A stretch of DNA of 64,000 nucleotides from Actinomycetes bacterium (GCA_025964575.1 JAOPYO010000195.1:25902-89901); one strand, 5' to 3'. Counted from the stretch's first letter, positions 34,013 through 42,471 are shown. Notes: a model not told the origin generated them from the letters alone. Program-made: numbers and translations.

Positions 34013-35593
34013 ATGGAGTTCAACCACGCTGACCTGTTCGAAGGTGTGGCAGACGCGTTGCCGGAGAGGCTGGCGCTGGTCGTGGGCGACGACCGGCTGA
34101 CCTTCGCCGAACTGGACGCGCACGCCAACCGGCTCGCCCACTATCTGACCGACACCGGAGTGCAGCCGGGGCAGCATGTGGGCATTCAGCTGTACAACGG
34201 CGTCGAGTACATCGCCACTGTGCTCGCCGCGCTGAAGATCCGGGCCGTGCCGATCAACGTGAACTACCGGTACGTGGAGAGCGAACTGCTCTACCTCTAC
34301 CGGGACTCCGACATGGTCGCTCTCGTCTACGACGTGGAGTTCGATGATCGGGTGGCGGCCACCGCCCCGAAGGCGCCCGCGCTCCGGCATTTTCTCGCGG
34401 TCGGTGGTCCCACTACGGTCCCGGGCGCGGTCGCCTACGAGGACGCGCTGGCCGGGCAGTCGGCGACCCGTGGCTTCCCGGAGCGGTCCGGCGAGGACAC
34501 CTACGTCATCTACACCGGCGGTACGACCGGCATGCCCAAGGGCGTGATGTGGGGCATGGAGGATCTGTTCTTCGCGTTCGCCAACCCGTATGTGGAGACC
34601 CCGAAGAAGCCCGAGGACGTGATCGCCCAGGCTTCGGTGTCCGGTCCGCTGGTGATGATGCCGGTGGCGCCGCTCATGCACGGCGCCGCCCAGATGGGCA
34701 CCTTCATCGGCTGGTGGGGGGGAGCCACGATCGTCTACGTCCGCAAGTTCGACGCCGCCGGAGTGTGGCGGACCATCGAGCGCGAGAAGGTCAACTCCCT
34801 CACCATCACCGGCGACGCGATGGCCATGCCGATGGCCGACGAGCTGGCCAGAGCGCGCGACTCGTACGAGCTGTCCTCGCTCCTCGCGTACGTCTCCACC
34901 GGTGCGATCCTCACGGGTGCGGTCCGGGACCGGATCCAGGAGTTGCTGCCCAACGTCATCATCATGGACCGGTTCGGCTCGACCGAGTCCGGTTCGACGG
35001 CCGAGGCGGTGTCGGGCTCCAGCCCGGAGAAGGGGCTGCGGTTCGCGCCCGACGTCGCCAACGTGACCGTGCTGGACGACGACCTGCAGCCGGTCAAGCC
35101 CGGCTCGGGGGTCATCGGTCAGGTGGCACGGACCGGCTTCATCGCCCGCGGCTACTACAACGACCCGGACAAGACCGAGCGCACCTTCCCGGTGGTCGAC
35201 GGAGTTCGCTGGCTGCTCACCGGCGACATCGCCACTGTCGAGTCCGACGGGACGATCGCGGTGTACGGTCGCGGCTCCCAGGCCATCAACACCGGCGGAG
35301 AGAAGGTCTTCCCCGAGGAGGTCGAGGCGGTCCTCAAGGGCCACCCCGGCGTGTACGACGCGGTGGTGACCGGTATCCCGGACGAGCGGTTCGGTTTCCG
35401 GGTGGCCGCCGTGGTCCAGCTGTACGACGACGGTACGCCGGTCGAGGAACTCGATCGGCACTGCCGTACCCAGCTCTCGGGCTACAAGGTGCCGCGGACG
35501 TACGCCTTCGTCGCCGAGATGCGGCGTTCGCCGGCCGGCAAGGCCGACTACCGTTGGGCCAAGGAGGTCGCCGAGGAGGCGGCGCAGGCATAG
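34013..35593 (+). CDS. fadD19: Steroid side-chain acyl-CoA synthetase, FadD19-like
   Basis: A 526-residue ANL enzyme. Motifs: YTGGTTGMPKGVMWGMEDLFF (P-loop), DRFGSTESGSTAEAV, GRGSQAINTGGEKVFPEEVEAVLKGHPGVYDAVVTGIPDERFG, and the catalytic Lys in RRSPAGKADYRWAKE. The last segments and NVNYRYVESELLYLYRDSDMVALV closely parallel my memory of M. tuberculosis FadD19 (Rv3515c), which activates C26/C24 steroid side-chain acids. GGAGGAG 7 nt upstream fixes ATG 34013; the track start at 33887 lies inside the Ltp3-like gene. It is last in the operon before marR. Confidence 0.88.
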   Translation: MEFNHADLFEGVADALPERLALVVGDDRLTFAELDAHANRLAHYLTDTGVQPGQHVGIQLYNGVEYIATVLAALKIRAVPINVNYRYVESELLYLYRDSDMVALVYDVEFDDRVAATAPKAPALRHFLAVGGPTTVPGAVAYEDALAGQSATRGFPERSGEDTYVIYTGGTTGMPKGVMWGMEDLFFAFANPYVETPKKPEDVIAQASVSGPLVMMPVAPLMHGAAQMGTFIGWWGGATIVYVRKFDAAGVWRTIEREKVNSLTITGDAMAMPMADELARARDSYELSSLLAYVSTGAILTGAVRDRIQELLPNVIIMDRFGSTESGSTAEAVSGSSPEKGLRFAPDVANVTVLDDDLQPVKPGSGVIGQVARTGFIARGYYNDPDKTERTFPVVDGVRWLLTGDIATVESDGTIAVYGRGSQAINTGGEKVFPEEVEAVLKGHPGVYDAVVTGIPDERFGFRVAAVVQLYDDGTPVEELDRHCRTQLSGYKVPRTYAFVAEMRRSPAGKADYRWAKEVAEEAAQA

Positions 35594-35755
35594 GTCCTCG
35601 GCAGGCCCTCAGCACGTATTACGGCAGGTCCGTCCGGATGACGTCGGTCGGACCCGCCGTCGTGAGGTCGTGGGCTTCCCGGACGGAGGGAAGCGCGGTC
35701 GCGGCGTTCCTGGCCGCACGGCGACCGGACGGCTAAGCTCTCCTCAGGCGAGTTG

Positions 35756-35774
35756 CTCTAGTAGAGAGTCTCTC
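35756..35774. promoter_or_regulatory. Overlapping palindromes, probable MarR operator
   Basis: CTCTA-G-TAGAG (35756-35766) overlaps GAGAG-T-CTCTC (35764-35774), about 30 bp before the MarR start. MarR regulators often bind such symmetric sites in their own promoters. Confidence 0.5.
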
Positions 35775-35805
35775 GTTATGCGAGTAATTTGGAGGAGTGG
35801 TGACG

Positions 35806-36270
35806 GTGTCGACCCGTGAGCAGATGGCGCTCGAGCTCCAGCAGGCCATGCAGCGCAACACCATGTGGACGGTGTTGCTGCATCACACGGTCGCGGGCAA
35901 GGCCGGCATCAACGTCACCGACCTGCAGTGTTTGAACCTACTGTCCCTGGACGGTCCAATGACTCCGGGGCAGCTGGCCCAGTCGATGGGTCTGACGACA
36001 GGGGGCGCCATCACCGCCGTCGTCGACCGCCTGGAGAAGGCCGGTTACGTGCTGCGGAGCCGCGACCCCGACGACCGCCGCAAGGTGATCGTCGAGCCGG
36101 TCCAGGAGAAGGTGGCGGCGTTGGGCGCGTACTTCGGGCCGATCGCCCAGTCGGTCGGGGCCCGTTTCGCCGGCTACACCGACGAGCAGCTGGAGTTCCT
36201 GCTCGAGTTCGCCCGGTCCAACAACAACGCCATGCCAGGTGTGATCAAGCAGGTTCAGTCGATGCGCTAG
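35806..36270 (+). CDS. MarR-family transcriptional regulator
   Basis: A winged-helix regulator of about 154 residues. The DNA-binding unit is LQCLNLLSLDGPMTPGQLAQSMGLTTGGAITAVVDRLEKAGYVLRSRDPDDRRKVIVEPV, with the conserved DPDDRR of the wing. GGAGGA at 35791-35796 gives best spacing to GTG 35806; the track start 35797 would touch the ribosome site. It follows the catabolic operon after 212 bp and may control it or itself in response to an aromatic or acyl ligand. Palindromes upstream suggest autoregulation. Confidence 0.88.
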   Translation: MSTREQMALELQQAMQRNTMWTVLLHHTVAGKAGINVTDLQCLNLLSLDGPMTPGQLAQSMGLTTGGAITAVVDRLEKAGYVLRSRDPDDRRKVIVEPVQEKVAALGAYFGPIAQSVGARFAGYTDEQLEFLLEFARSNNNAMPGVIKQVQSMR

Positions 36271-36330
36271 GGGCGGCCGGTCGTCTTCGAACTGGACACC
36301 TCGATCTTCCTGGACGAATGAGGGTCCAGC

Positions 36331-36374
36331 CCGGGGACGGGCGCGTACCCCCCAGCCGCGTCATCCGTCCCCGG
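36331..36374 (+). terminator. Inverted repeat after marR
   Basis: Perfect 10-bp arms CCGGGGACGG and CCGTCCCCGG with a 24-nt loop, 60 bp after the marR stop. Apart from it, 36271-36737 holds nothing I can identify. Confidence 0.5.
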
Positions 36375-36773
36375 AGTGACTGGTCAGTGCAAATAGCACA
36401 GACCCGCTTGCATCCTTCGGCCTCCCGACCGGAGATCTATTTTTCGCCTTACCCACGAACATCGTGACCATGCCCATGTTGAGGTGATGGCCGTCTCAAG
36501 AGTGAGGAAAAGATTCCAACCAGGTCGGGTGGTTGAGATGGTGGGCCATGAGCACCGCGGCGGCTTAACGTCACCTGGCGCGTTCGGCCGAGGGGCCGCG
36601 GGGGGTTTCCGCGGCGCTGGGTTCTTCTGGGCCCCTCGCCCGTGGCCGGGCGGACGTGATTGGGCCCGGAGACCTATTGAAATTAGGTCTTTGAGGCTAT
36701 AGGTGCCCGGCTGGCCGAATGGTACCTTCCTCCAGGAATGCTCCGCTCCCTGCTGATGTCGAGGTATCTGGAA

Positions 36774-37445
36774 ATGTCGAGTAAATTCGGCCGCGTATTC
36801 ATGGCTATTTCCGGGATGGTGATGGCGGGGGTCGCGATCGCGCCAGCTTCTGCCCAGGCGGCCGCCAAGCTTCCTCCTTTGGGGAAGACGGTTTGGCCCC
36901 TTGCCTACAACAAGAGCTACTGCGCTTACAACCAAGGGCGCACGAGGGCGATCAAGGTACAGCTCAGTGGAAAGCTGCAGTACACGCGCACGGTTGAGAA
37001 GTTCAACAAGAACATCCGGGTCATGTTCCACGACCCGGCGGTGGTCGATCCGAAGCTCAGTGTCACGGTGCTCACAAAGTGTTCCAACGGTAAGAAGGTA
37101 AAGATCGACCGGATCTTTGCCGTGCAAAGCTGGTATGCCTGGAAATGTGGAAATATATCGGTCTCCGTAAAGAGTCCCTGGGGCAAAGAACGCTCCAACA
37201 CCTTCAAGTGCAAAAACCAGGTTCCGGTTGCTTACCGGAGGGGTGACACACGCAAAGGTTCCGCCCTTGCCTGGAACGAGAAGGGTAAGAAGGCGTCGTG
37301 GAACTGGGGGAGCAGCGGGAAGTCCATCGGCCAGAATGGAAAGATATGCATGAACTTGGACGTCTACACTGAAACCACTGGCGATGCTATACCGGGAAGG
37401 GCATTCGACGTCTGTGTGCCCGCCTCCTACAAGGCGAAGCCGTAG
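36774..37445 (+). CDS. Secreted protein of unknown function, low GC
   Basis: About 223 residues with a Sec signal peptide (KFGRVFMAISGMVMAGVAIAPASAQAA, probable cut after AQA or QAA). The mature protein has seven visible cysteines (YCAY, TKCSN, WKCGN, FKCKN, ICMN, DVCVP and others), many Lys/Asn/Ser, and aromatic residues; it looks like a disulfide-stabilised beta protein. GAGG 9 nt upstream favours ATG 36774 over 36738. The base composition is visibly less GC-rich (codons such as AAA, ATA, AAT) than its neighbours, suggesting recent acquisition. No family recognised. Confidence 0.7.
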   Translation: MSSKFGRVFMAISGMVMAGVAIAPASAQAAAKLPPLGKTVWPLAYNKSYCAYNQGRTRAIKVQLSGKLQYTRTVEKFNKNIRVMFHDPAVVDPKLSVTVLTKCSNGKKVKIDRIFAVQSWYAWKCGNISVSVKSPWGKERSNTFKCKNQVPVAYRRGDTRKGSALAWNEKGKKASWNWGSSGKSIGQNGKICMNLDVYTETTGDAIPGRAFDVCVPASYKAKP

Positions 37446-37464
37446 CTGCCGTCCAGCGCGGATG

Positions 37465-37502
37465 CGGGACCCCGTCCCCTTCAAGGCACATGCGGGGTCC
37501 CG
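37465..37502. terminator. Bidirectional terminator hairpin
   Basis: CGGGACCCCG and CGGGGTCCCG form a perfect 10-bp stem between the convergent stops at 37445 and 37515. Confidence 0.65.
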
Positions 37503-37514
37503 TGCGTCGGGCGG

Positions 37515-38705
37515 TCAGCGGGTGGTGATGATGGCGGAGCCGTGGCCGAAGAGGCCCTGGTTGACGGCGATGCCGGCCCGGGCGCCATCGACCTGACGGC
37601 CCTCGGCCTGGCCACGCAGCTGCCAGGTCAGCTCGCACACCTGGGCGATCGCCTGCGCCGGGATCGCCTCGCCGAACGAGGCCAGCCCGCCGCTCGGGTT
37701 GACCGGGATCCGCCCTCCCAGCGCGGTGGCGCCCGACCGCAACAGGTCCTCGGCCTCACCGGGCGCACAGAGCCCGATGTCCTCGTACCAGTCGAGTTCG
37801 AGAGCGGTCGACAGGTCGTACACCTCGGCCAGCGACAGATCCGAAGGACCGATCCCGGCCTCGTCGTACGCGGCGTCCGCGAGGGCCGAGCGGAAGGGCC
37901 GGGAGGGCGGGGGCACGGTCATCGCCGAGTCGGTCGCGAAGTCCGGCAGGTCCAGAACCGTCTTGGGGAAGGTGGGGGTCACCGTGGACAGCGCCGGGAT
38001 CCTGACCGGGTCGTCGATGCCGCGGGAGCGAGCGAACTCCATCGAGCACAGCACCAGTGAAGCGCCGCCGTCGCTGGTCGCGCAGATGTCGAGCAGCCGC
38101 AGCGGGTCGGCCACCACGGCGGACTCGCGGACGTCCTCGACCGACACCTCCTTGCGATAGCGGGCGTTGGGGTTGGCCAGGCCGTGTCGGGCGTTCTTCA
38201 CCTTGACCGCGGCGAAGTCGTCCAGCGTCGCGCCGTGCAGAGCCATCCGGCGCCGGGCGTACAGCGCGAAGTAGATCGGGTTGGTCGCGCCGAGCAGCCG
38301 GAACCGCAGCCAGTCCGGATCGTCCGGCCGGTCGCCGCCCACCGGCTTGAAAAACCCCTTGGGGGCGGCATCCGCGCCGACCACGAGGGCGACATCGCAG
38401 AGCCCGGCCAGGATCTGCGCACGTGCGTTGGCGATCGCTTGGGCCCCCGAGGCACAGGCGGCATAGCTACTGGACACCCGGGCGCCGGACCAGCCGAGTG
38501 CCTGGGCGAACGTCGCCCCGGCGATGAACCCCGGATAGCCGTTACGGATGGTGTCGGCACCGGCGACGTACTGGATGTCCGGCCAGGTCAGTCCCGCGTC
38601 CGCCAGCGCCGCACGGGCGGCGGCCAGGCCGTACTCCACGAAGTTGCGGCCCCACTTGCCCCACGGATGCATCCCCGCACCCAGAACGGCTATGTCCCTT
38701 GTCAT
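37515..38705 (-). CDS. Thiolase-like lipid-transfer protein / aldolase (Ltp2-like)
   Basis: A 396-residue SCP-x-type protein. In steroid catabolism Ltp2 with a DUF35 partner cleaves the last side-chain fragment by a retro-aldol reaction. Seen here: VLGAGMHPWGKWGRNFVEYGLAAARAALADAGL, then SSSYAACASGAQAIANARAQILAG with a Cys at the thiolase nucleophile position, and C-terminal NPSGGLASFGEAIPAQAIAQVCELTWQLRGQAEGRQV with GHGSAII. The DUF35 gene lies directly upstream, as in known Ltp2-DUF35 pairs. The two genes are separated by a 97-bp linker that contains a duplicated junction sequence. Confidence 0.85.
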   Translation of the reverse strand: MTRDIAVLGAGMHPWGKWGRNFVEYGLAAARAALADAGLTWPDIQYVAGADTIRNGYPGFIAGATFAQALGWSGARVSSSYAACASGAQAIANARAQILAGLCDVALVVGADAAPKGFFKPVGGDRPDDPDWLRFRLLGATNPIYFALYARRRMALHGATLDDFAAVKVKNARHGLANPNARYRKEVSVEDVRESAVVADPLRLLDICATSDGGASLVLCSMEFARSRGIDDPVRIPALSTVTPTFPKTVLDLPDFATDSAMTVPPPSRPFRSALADAAYDEAGIGPSDLSLAEVYDLSTALELDWYEDIGLCAPGEAEDLLRSGATALGGRIPVNPSGGLASFGEAIPAQAIAQVCELTWQLRGQAEGRQVDGARAGIAVNQGLFGHGSAIITTR

Positions 38706-38833
38706 TGCTCGCTCCGCTCGCTGTTCGCGTCCGCCGGGATGCGACGGCTTCCCTCGTCGCTCGTGCCTCGCTCCTCAGTCCAGCCGCCGCGCGGCCGCTC
38801 ACGGGTCATTGCTCGCTCCGCTCGCTGTTCGCG
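38701..38833 (-). repeat. 29-bp direct repeat flanking the DUF35/Ltp junction
   Basis: GTCATTGCTCGCTCCGCTCG... is repeated exactly at 38701-38729 and 38805-38833 (29 bp, 104 bp apart). On the coding strand each copy reads GCGAGCGGAGCGAGCAATGAC. The first copy carries the DUF35 stop (TGA in ATGA) and the second the Ltp start ATG. Confidence 0.8.
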
Positions 38834-39276
38834 ACGGGCTTCCATAGCCAGGTGATGTATTCGGCCTCGTCGTCCTCGTAGAGGGTGCCGGTGGTCAGCT
38901 CGACCTCCATGCCGACGGCCAGTTCGGCCACGCCGACGCCGGGCGCCGTCTGGCCGAGGATCACCATCTGCTCGACCTCCAACTCGACGGCTACGACGGT
39001 GTACGGCTCGAAGGGTTCGGCGGCGATGTAGGGCGGCGGCGGCTTGTAGCGGGCGTCGGCATACGACCAGACCCGGCCGCGGTTCGACAGTGCGTACTCC
39101 TCGAGCTCCGACCCGTCCTTGGGTCCGCCGCATGAAGGGTTGCGGCAGGCCAGCTCGTTGCGTGGGAAGTACGGCGTGCCGCAGCTCGTGCAGCGGGTGC
39201 CGAGCAGACGCACGTCGCCCTCCTCGGTCGTGAACCAGCCCTCGATGGCGGGGCGTTGTTCTTTGATCTGCGGCAC
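38806..39276 (-). CDS. DUF35 OB-fold protein, partner of Ltp
   Basis: A 156-residue stand-alone DUF35 protein. The N-terminal zinc ribbon has the four ligands in TRCTSCGTPYFPRNELACRNPSC (about residues 27-49); the OB fold follows (GRVWSYADARYKPPPPYIAAEPFEPYTVVAVELEVEQMVILGQ). The last residues, NSERSEQ, are encoded by the duplicated 29-bp repeat and may be a recent addition. Start is GTG with GGAGG upstream. It is the presumed partner of the downstream Ltp2-like enzyme. A KstR-type site lies 42 bp upstream. Confidence 0.87.
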   Translation of the reverse strand: MPQIKEQRPAIEGWFTTEEGDVRLLGTRCTSCGTPYFPRNELACRNPSCGGPKDGSELEEYALSNRGRVWSYADARYKPPPPYIAAEPFEPYTVVAVELEVEQMVILGQTAPGVGVAELAVGMEVELTTGTLYEDDEAEYITWLWKPVANSERSEQ

Positions 39277-39297
39277 TCGAGCGACCTCCGTCTATCA

Positions 39298-39311
39298 ACC
39301 AAGCGACCGTT
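39298..39311. promoter_or_regulatory. KstR2-like half-conserved site
   Basis: ACCAAGCGACCGTT resembles the KstR2 motif AnCAAGnnCTTGnT in its left half (ACCAAG) but differs at two positions on the right. A similar sequence is at 46179. Confidence 0.3.
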
Positions 39312-39317
39312 CAAATC

Positions 39318-39331
39318 TATAACGCGTTCTA
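39318..39331. promoter_or_regulatory. KstR-type operator
   Basis: TATAACGCGTTCTA matches every fixed base of TnnAACnnGTTnnA. It lies between the divergent DUF35/Ltp operon and the SDR gene and could control both. Confidence 0.65.
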
Positions 39332-39368
39332 ATAGGTCGGAAGCGCCGGGGTCCTCGGGGGCCTACAT

Positions 39369-39382
39369 ACCGACTGGTCGGT
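39369..39382. promoter_or_regulatory. Palindromic TetR-type operator
   Basis: ACCGAC-TG-GTCGGT is a perfect 14-bp palindrome 65 bp before the SDR start. It is distinct from the KstR motif and typical of TetR-family sites. Confidence 0.5.
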
Positions 39383-39447
39383 CGCCTCGCTAAAGTGTCG
39401 ACCGAGTGGGATTCGGCTAGGTACGGCGTGACACGAGGAGTGCGTAC

Positions 39448-40215
39448 ATGCAGACAGGACTGCAGGGGAAGACAGTGCTGATCACTGGCGCTTCGCGGGG
39501 CATCGGCAAGGCCATCGCCTTCGCGCTGGCCGAAGAGGGCGCCAACGTCGTGCTCTCCTCCCGCAGGCAGGAGGCCCTCGACGAGGTGGCGGCGGAGCTC
39601 AGGACCGCCTACCCCGACGTCGGCGTGCTGCCCAAGGCCGCGCACGTGGGCGACGAGGATCAGGCTCGCGCGTGCATCGACGCGGCGATCACCGAGTTCG
39701 GCGGGCTCGACGTGCTGGTCAACAACGCCGGAACCAGTGTGCACTTCGGGCCGATGGTCGAGATCGATGCCGCGGCTGCGGCGAAGACCGTTCAGGTCAA
39801 CCAGTTCGCGGTGGTCATGTGGACTCAGCTGGCCTGGAAGGCATGGATGGCCGAGCACGGTGGCACGATCATCAACATGGCGAGCGTCGGGGGTCTCGCC
39901 ACCGAGCACGGCATCGGCTACTACAACGCCACCAAGGCCGCGGTCATCCACCTGACCCGGCAGTTCGCCATGGAACTCGCCCCGGGCGTACGGGTCAACG
40001 CGATCGCCCCGGGCCTGGTCAAGACCCAGCTCGCCAAGGCCCTCTGGGAGGGCAACGAAGAGGCGATCAGCAAGTACTTGCCGCTCGGCCGGCTGGGGGA
40101 GCCTTCGGACATCGCCAGCGCCGCCGTCTTTCTGGCCGGGGAGACCTCATCCTGGATGACAGGACAGACCATGGTCGTCGACGGCGGTGCCATCATCCGT
40201 CCCTCCATCGCCTGA
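39448..40215 (+). CDS. Short-chain dehydrogenase/reductase
   Basis: A 255-residue classical SDR. It has the NAD(P)-binding TGASRGIG (about residues 12-19), NNAG, the catalytic Ser in MASVGG and the YxxxK pair in YYNATKAA. The C-terminal WMTGQTMVVDGG is standard. Steroid or 3-hydroxyacyl-CoA oxidation is plausible from the neighbours and operator, but the substrate is unproven. Start is ATG with GAGGAG upstream. A palindromic repeat follows the stop by 12 bp, then a co-directional LLM gene. Confidence 0.88.
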   Translation: MQTGLQGKTVLITGASRGIGKAIAFALAEEGANVVLSSRRQEALDEVAAELRTAYPDVGVLPKAAHVGDEDQARACIDAAITEFGGLDVLVNNAGTSVHFGPMVEIDAAAAAKTVQVNQFAVVMWTQLAWKAWMAEHGGTIINMASVGGLATEHGIGYYNATKAAVIHLTRQFAMELAPGVRVNAIAPGLVKTQLAKALWEGNEEAISKYLPLGRLGEPSDIASAAVFLAGETSSWMTGQTMVVDGGAIIRPSIA

Positions 40216-40227
40216 CCGACCCCACCC

Positions 40228-40257
40228 CGTGATCGTGCAATCGACTGCATGATCACG
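40228..40257. repeat. Dispersed palindromic repeat, copy 2 (short loop)
   Basis: CGTGATCGTGCA pairs with TGCATGATCACG (one G-T wobble); the loop is ATCGAC. It lies 12 bp after the SDR stop. The loop side is shorter than in the other copies. Confidence 0.8.
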
Positions 40258-40277
40258 AAGGAGAGAAGGAGAAGAGC

Positions 40278-41270
40278 ATGAGCACTCGCTGGGGACTCAC
40301 CATTCCGCTGGCGGGGATGGCGCTGCCGGAGCAGCGCGAGATCATCTCTGAGTTGCCCGCGCTGGGCTACACCGATGCCTGGTCCGCGGAGACCAACGGC
40401 GCCGACGCCTTCACGCCGCTGGCGCTGGCCTCGCAGTGGGCGGCCTGCTCCGCCCCCGCGGCCACGCCCCAGCCCTCCCGTGAACTGCGGCTCGGCACGG
40501 CGATCGTGCCGGTCTACACCCGTGGTCCGGCGCTGCTGGCCCAGCAGGCCGCGACCATGGCGGAGCTGACCCCCGGCCGGTTCGTCCTCGGCATCGGCAC
40601 GTCCTCCCCGGCGATCGTGGAGCGCTGGAACGGCGTTCCGTTCGTGGAACCGTACAAGAAGGTCAGGGACACCCTGCGCTTCCTCCAGCGCGCGCTCGCC
40701 GGGGAGAAGGTCTCCGACGAGGCACTCGGCGTCAAGGGCTTCAAGCTGGACCTGGTGCCCGAGATCCCGCCGAAGATCGTGCTCGCCGCGCTCCGGCCCG
40801 GCATGCTGCGGCTGGCCGCGCGCGAGGCCGACGGAGCCATCACCAACTGGCTGGCCCCGCATGACGTACGGAAGGTACGCGGGGAGCTCGGGGCCGAGAA
40901 GGAACTGATCGCGCGGGTCTTCGTCTGCCCGACCGAGAATGTCGACGAGGCCCGGCAACTGGGCCGCTGGCTGATCGCCGCCTACATGACCGTGCCGGTG
41001 TACGCCGCGTTCCACGAGTGGCTCGGCCGGGGGGACGCGCTCAAGCCGATGAACGAGGCCTGGGCGGCCGGCGATCGCAAGGGCGCGCTCGAGGCCATCC
41101 CGGACGAGGTCGTCGACGATCTGATCGTGCACGGCTCCCCGGCCGCCTGCCGGACTCGCATCCGGGAGTACCAGGAGAACGGACTGGACACCCCGGTTCT
41201 CATGGTGCTGCCCGGCGGTGGTCTGACGATGCCCGACGCCGTACGCGCTCTCGCGCCCACCGCGGGCTGA
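40278..41270 (+). CDS. LLM-class F420-dependent oxidoreductase
   Basis: A 330-residue luciferase-like TIM-barrel protein. Family features are LGYTDAWSAETNGADAFTPLALAS, RLGTAIVPVYTRGPALLAQQAATMAELTPGRFVLGIGTSSPAIVERWNG and the C-terminal HGSPAACRTRIREYQENGLDTPVLM. Most actinobacterial members of this type use coenzyme F420; the sequence alone does not exclude FMN. AAGGAG lies before ATG 40278. It follows the SDR gene and may share its transcript if the intervening palindrome does not terminate. A steroid locus commonly carries such a gene (e.g. Rv3520c region). Confidence 0.87.
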   Translation: MSTRWGLTIPLAGMALPEQREIISELPALGYTDAWSAETNGADAFTPLALASQWAACSAPAATPQPSRELRLGTAIVPVYTRGPALLAQQAATMAELTPGRFVLGIGTSSPAIVERWNGVPFVEPYKKVRDTLRFLQRALAGEKVSDEALGVKGFKLDLVPEIPPKIVLAALRPGMLRLAAREADGAITNWLAPHDVRKVRGELGAEKELIARVFVCPTENVDEARQLGRWLIAAYMTVPVYAAFHEWLGRGDALKPMNEAWAAGDRKGALEAIPDEVVDDLIVHGSPAACRTRIREYQENGLDTPVLMVLPGGGLTMPDAVRALAPTAG

Positions 41271-41373
41271 TCTTCTGCCTTTGCGTTTACCCGACGTTTC
41301 CGTGGTGGCTGCTTGGCTGTTCTAGTATCGCCGAGCTCTTCTCTGTGGGCAACATCCGGGGGCGACACGCAAC

Positions 41374-42471
41374 ATGGGTCTGCTGGACGGGTCATTGTTG
41401 ACCCTGTCGGTTCTGCTCGCGATGGCGGCTCCGGCCGCCTGCATGGTTCTGTGGAACCGGCTCGGCGGTCCGAGGGCCGTACAGTTCGGCGGCCGGCTCG
41501 GACTGATCGCGGTCTGCCAGGTGACGGTGCTCCTGCTGGCCGGGCTGCTGGTCAACCGGAGCTTCCAGCTGTACGCCTCCTGGGACGACCTGTTCGGCCG
41601 CAGCGGAAGTGGGGGTGATGTCCAGCCGGCCCCCGGAGCGGGACCCCGGGAGGGCGGTCGGTTGTCGCCGCACGGTGTCGGCACCAAGATTAACTTTGGG
41701 TACGTCCGTGACAACCAGACCTACAGCGCGACCTTCCTCGGGCACGCCTCGGGAATACGCGCGCTGGTGCGGGTCTGGCTGCCGCCGGAGTACACCCACT
41801 CGGCCTACGCCAACGCGAGGTTCCCGGTGATCGAGCTGTTTCCCGGCTTTCCCGGCACGCCGTCGACCTGGTTCAACGCCTTGCAGGCGGGGAACAAGCT
41901 GCGCGAGGCCATGTTCCGGGGACAGGCCAAGCCGTACATCCTGGTGGCGCCGACCATCACGGTCCAGCCGGGCCGGGACACAGAGTGCACCGACATCCCG
42001 AACGGCCCACAGGTCGCGACCTGGCTGACCAAGGACATCCGGGAGGCGATGACGGAGAACTTCCGCGCCCTGCCAGGGGCGGACTCCTGGGCGGCCATGG
42101 GCTACTCGACCGGCGGCTTCTGCGCGGCCAAGCTGACCGAGCAGCATCCGGAGATGTTCCGTGCCGGAGTCAGCCTGGCCGGCTATTTCGCCCCGAGCTC
42201 GCCCGACATCACCAGAGATCCCAAGTTGGCCAAGGCCAACAACGCCTATGAGCTGCTCAGCACCAAACCGGCGGTCTCGTTGCTGCTGGCCGGGTCCGAC
42301 CAGGATTCGAACACCGCGTCCTCGATCGCCGCGATGACCAAAGCGATGCGACCGCCGACGCAGATCTTCAAGTACATCGTGCCGAAGGGCGGCCACAACG
42401 TCCACGTCTGGCAGCAGATGCTGCCCAAGGCCTACGAGTGGATCAGCAAGCAGCTCCTTGGCCCCACCTAG
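41374..42471 (+). CDS. Membrane-anchored esterase-like alpha/beta hydrolase
   Basis: A 365-residue protein with two N-terminal membrane segments (LLTLSVLLAMAAPAACMVLW and LIAVCQVTVLLLAGLLV) and an extracellular alpha/beta-hydrolase domain related to esterase D/antigen 85. The nucleophile elbow is WAAMGYSTGGFCAAKL and the likely acid and His are in LLLAGSDQDSN and KGGHNVHVW. PVIELFPGFPGTPSTWF carries the oxyanion strand. A TAGTAT at 41323 could be its -10. Substrate unknown; its stop lies in the first unit of a 15-bp tandem repeat. Confidence 0.83.
   Translation: MGLLDGSLLTLSVLLAMAAPAACMVLWNRLGGPRAVQFGGRLGLIAVCQVTVLLLAGLLVNRSFQLYASWDDLFGRSGSGGDVQPAPGAGPREGGRLSPHGVGTKINFGYVRDNQTYSATFLGHASGIRALVRVWLPPEYTHSAYANARFPVIELFPGFPGTPSTWFNALQAGNKLREAMFRGQAKPYILVAPTITVQPGRDTECTDIPNGPQVATWLTKDIREAMTENFRALPGADSWAAMGYSTGGFCAAKLTEQHPEMFRAGVSLAGYFAPSSPDITRDPKLAKANNAYELLSTKPAVSLLLAGSDQDSNTASSIAAMTKAMRPPTQIFKYIVPKGGHNVHVWQQMLPKAYEWISKQLLGPT

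Noticed and set aside
36384-37484. 366-residue minus ORF over the secreted-protein gene
   Set aside because: The plus-strand frame has a signal peptide, ribosome site and patterned cysteines; the antisense frame has none.
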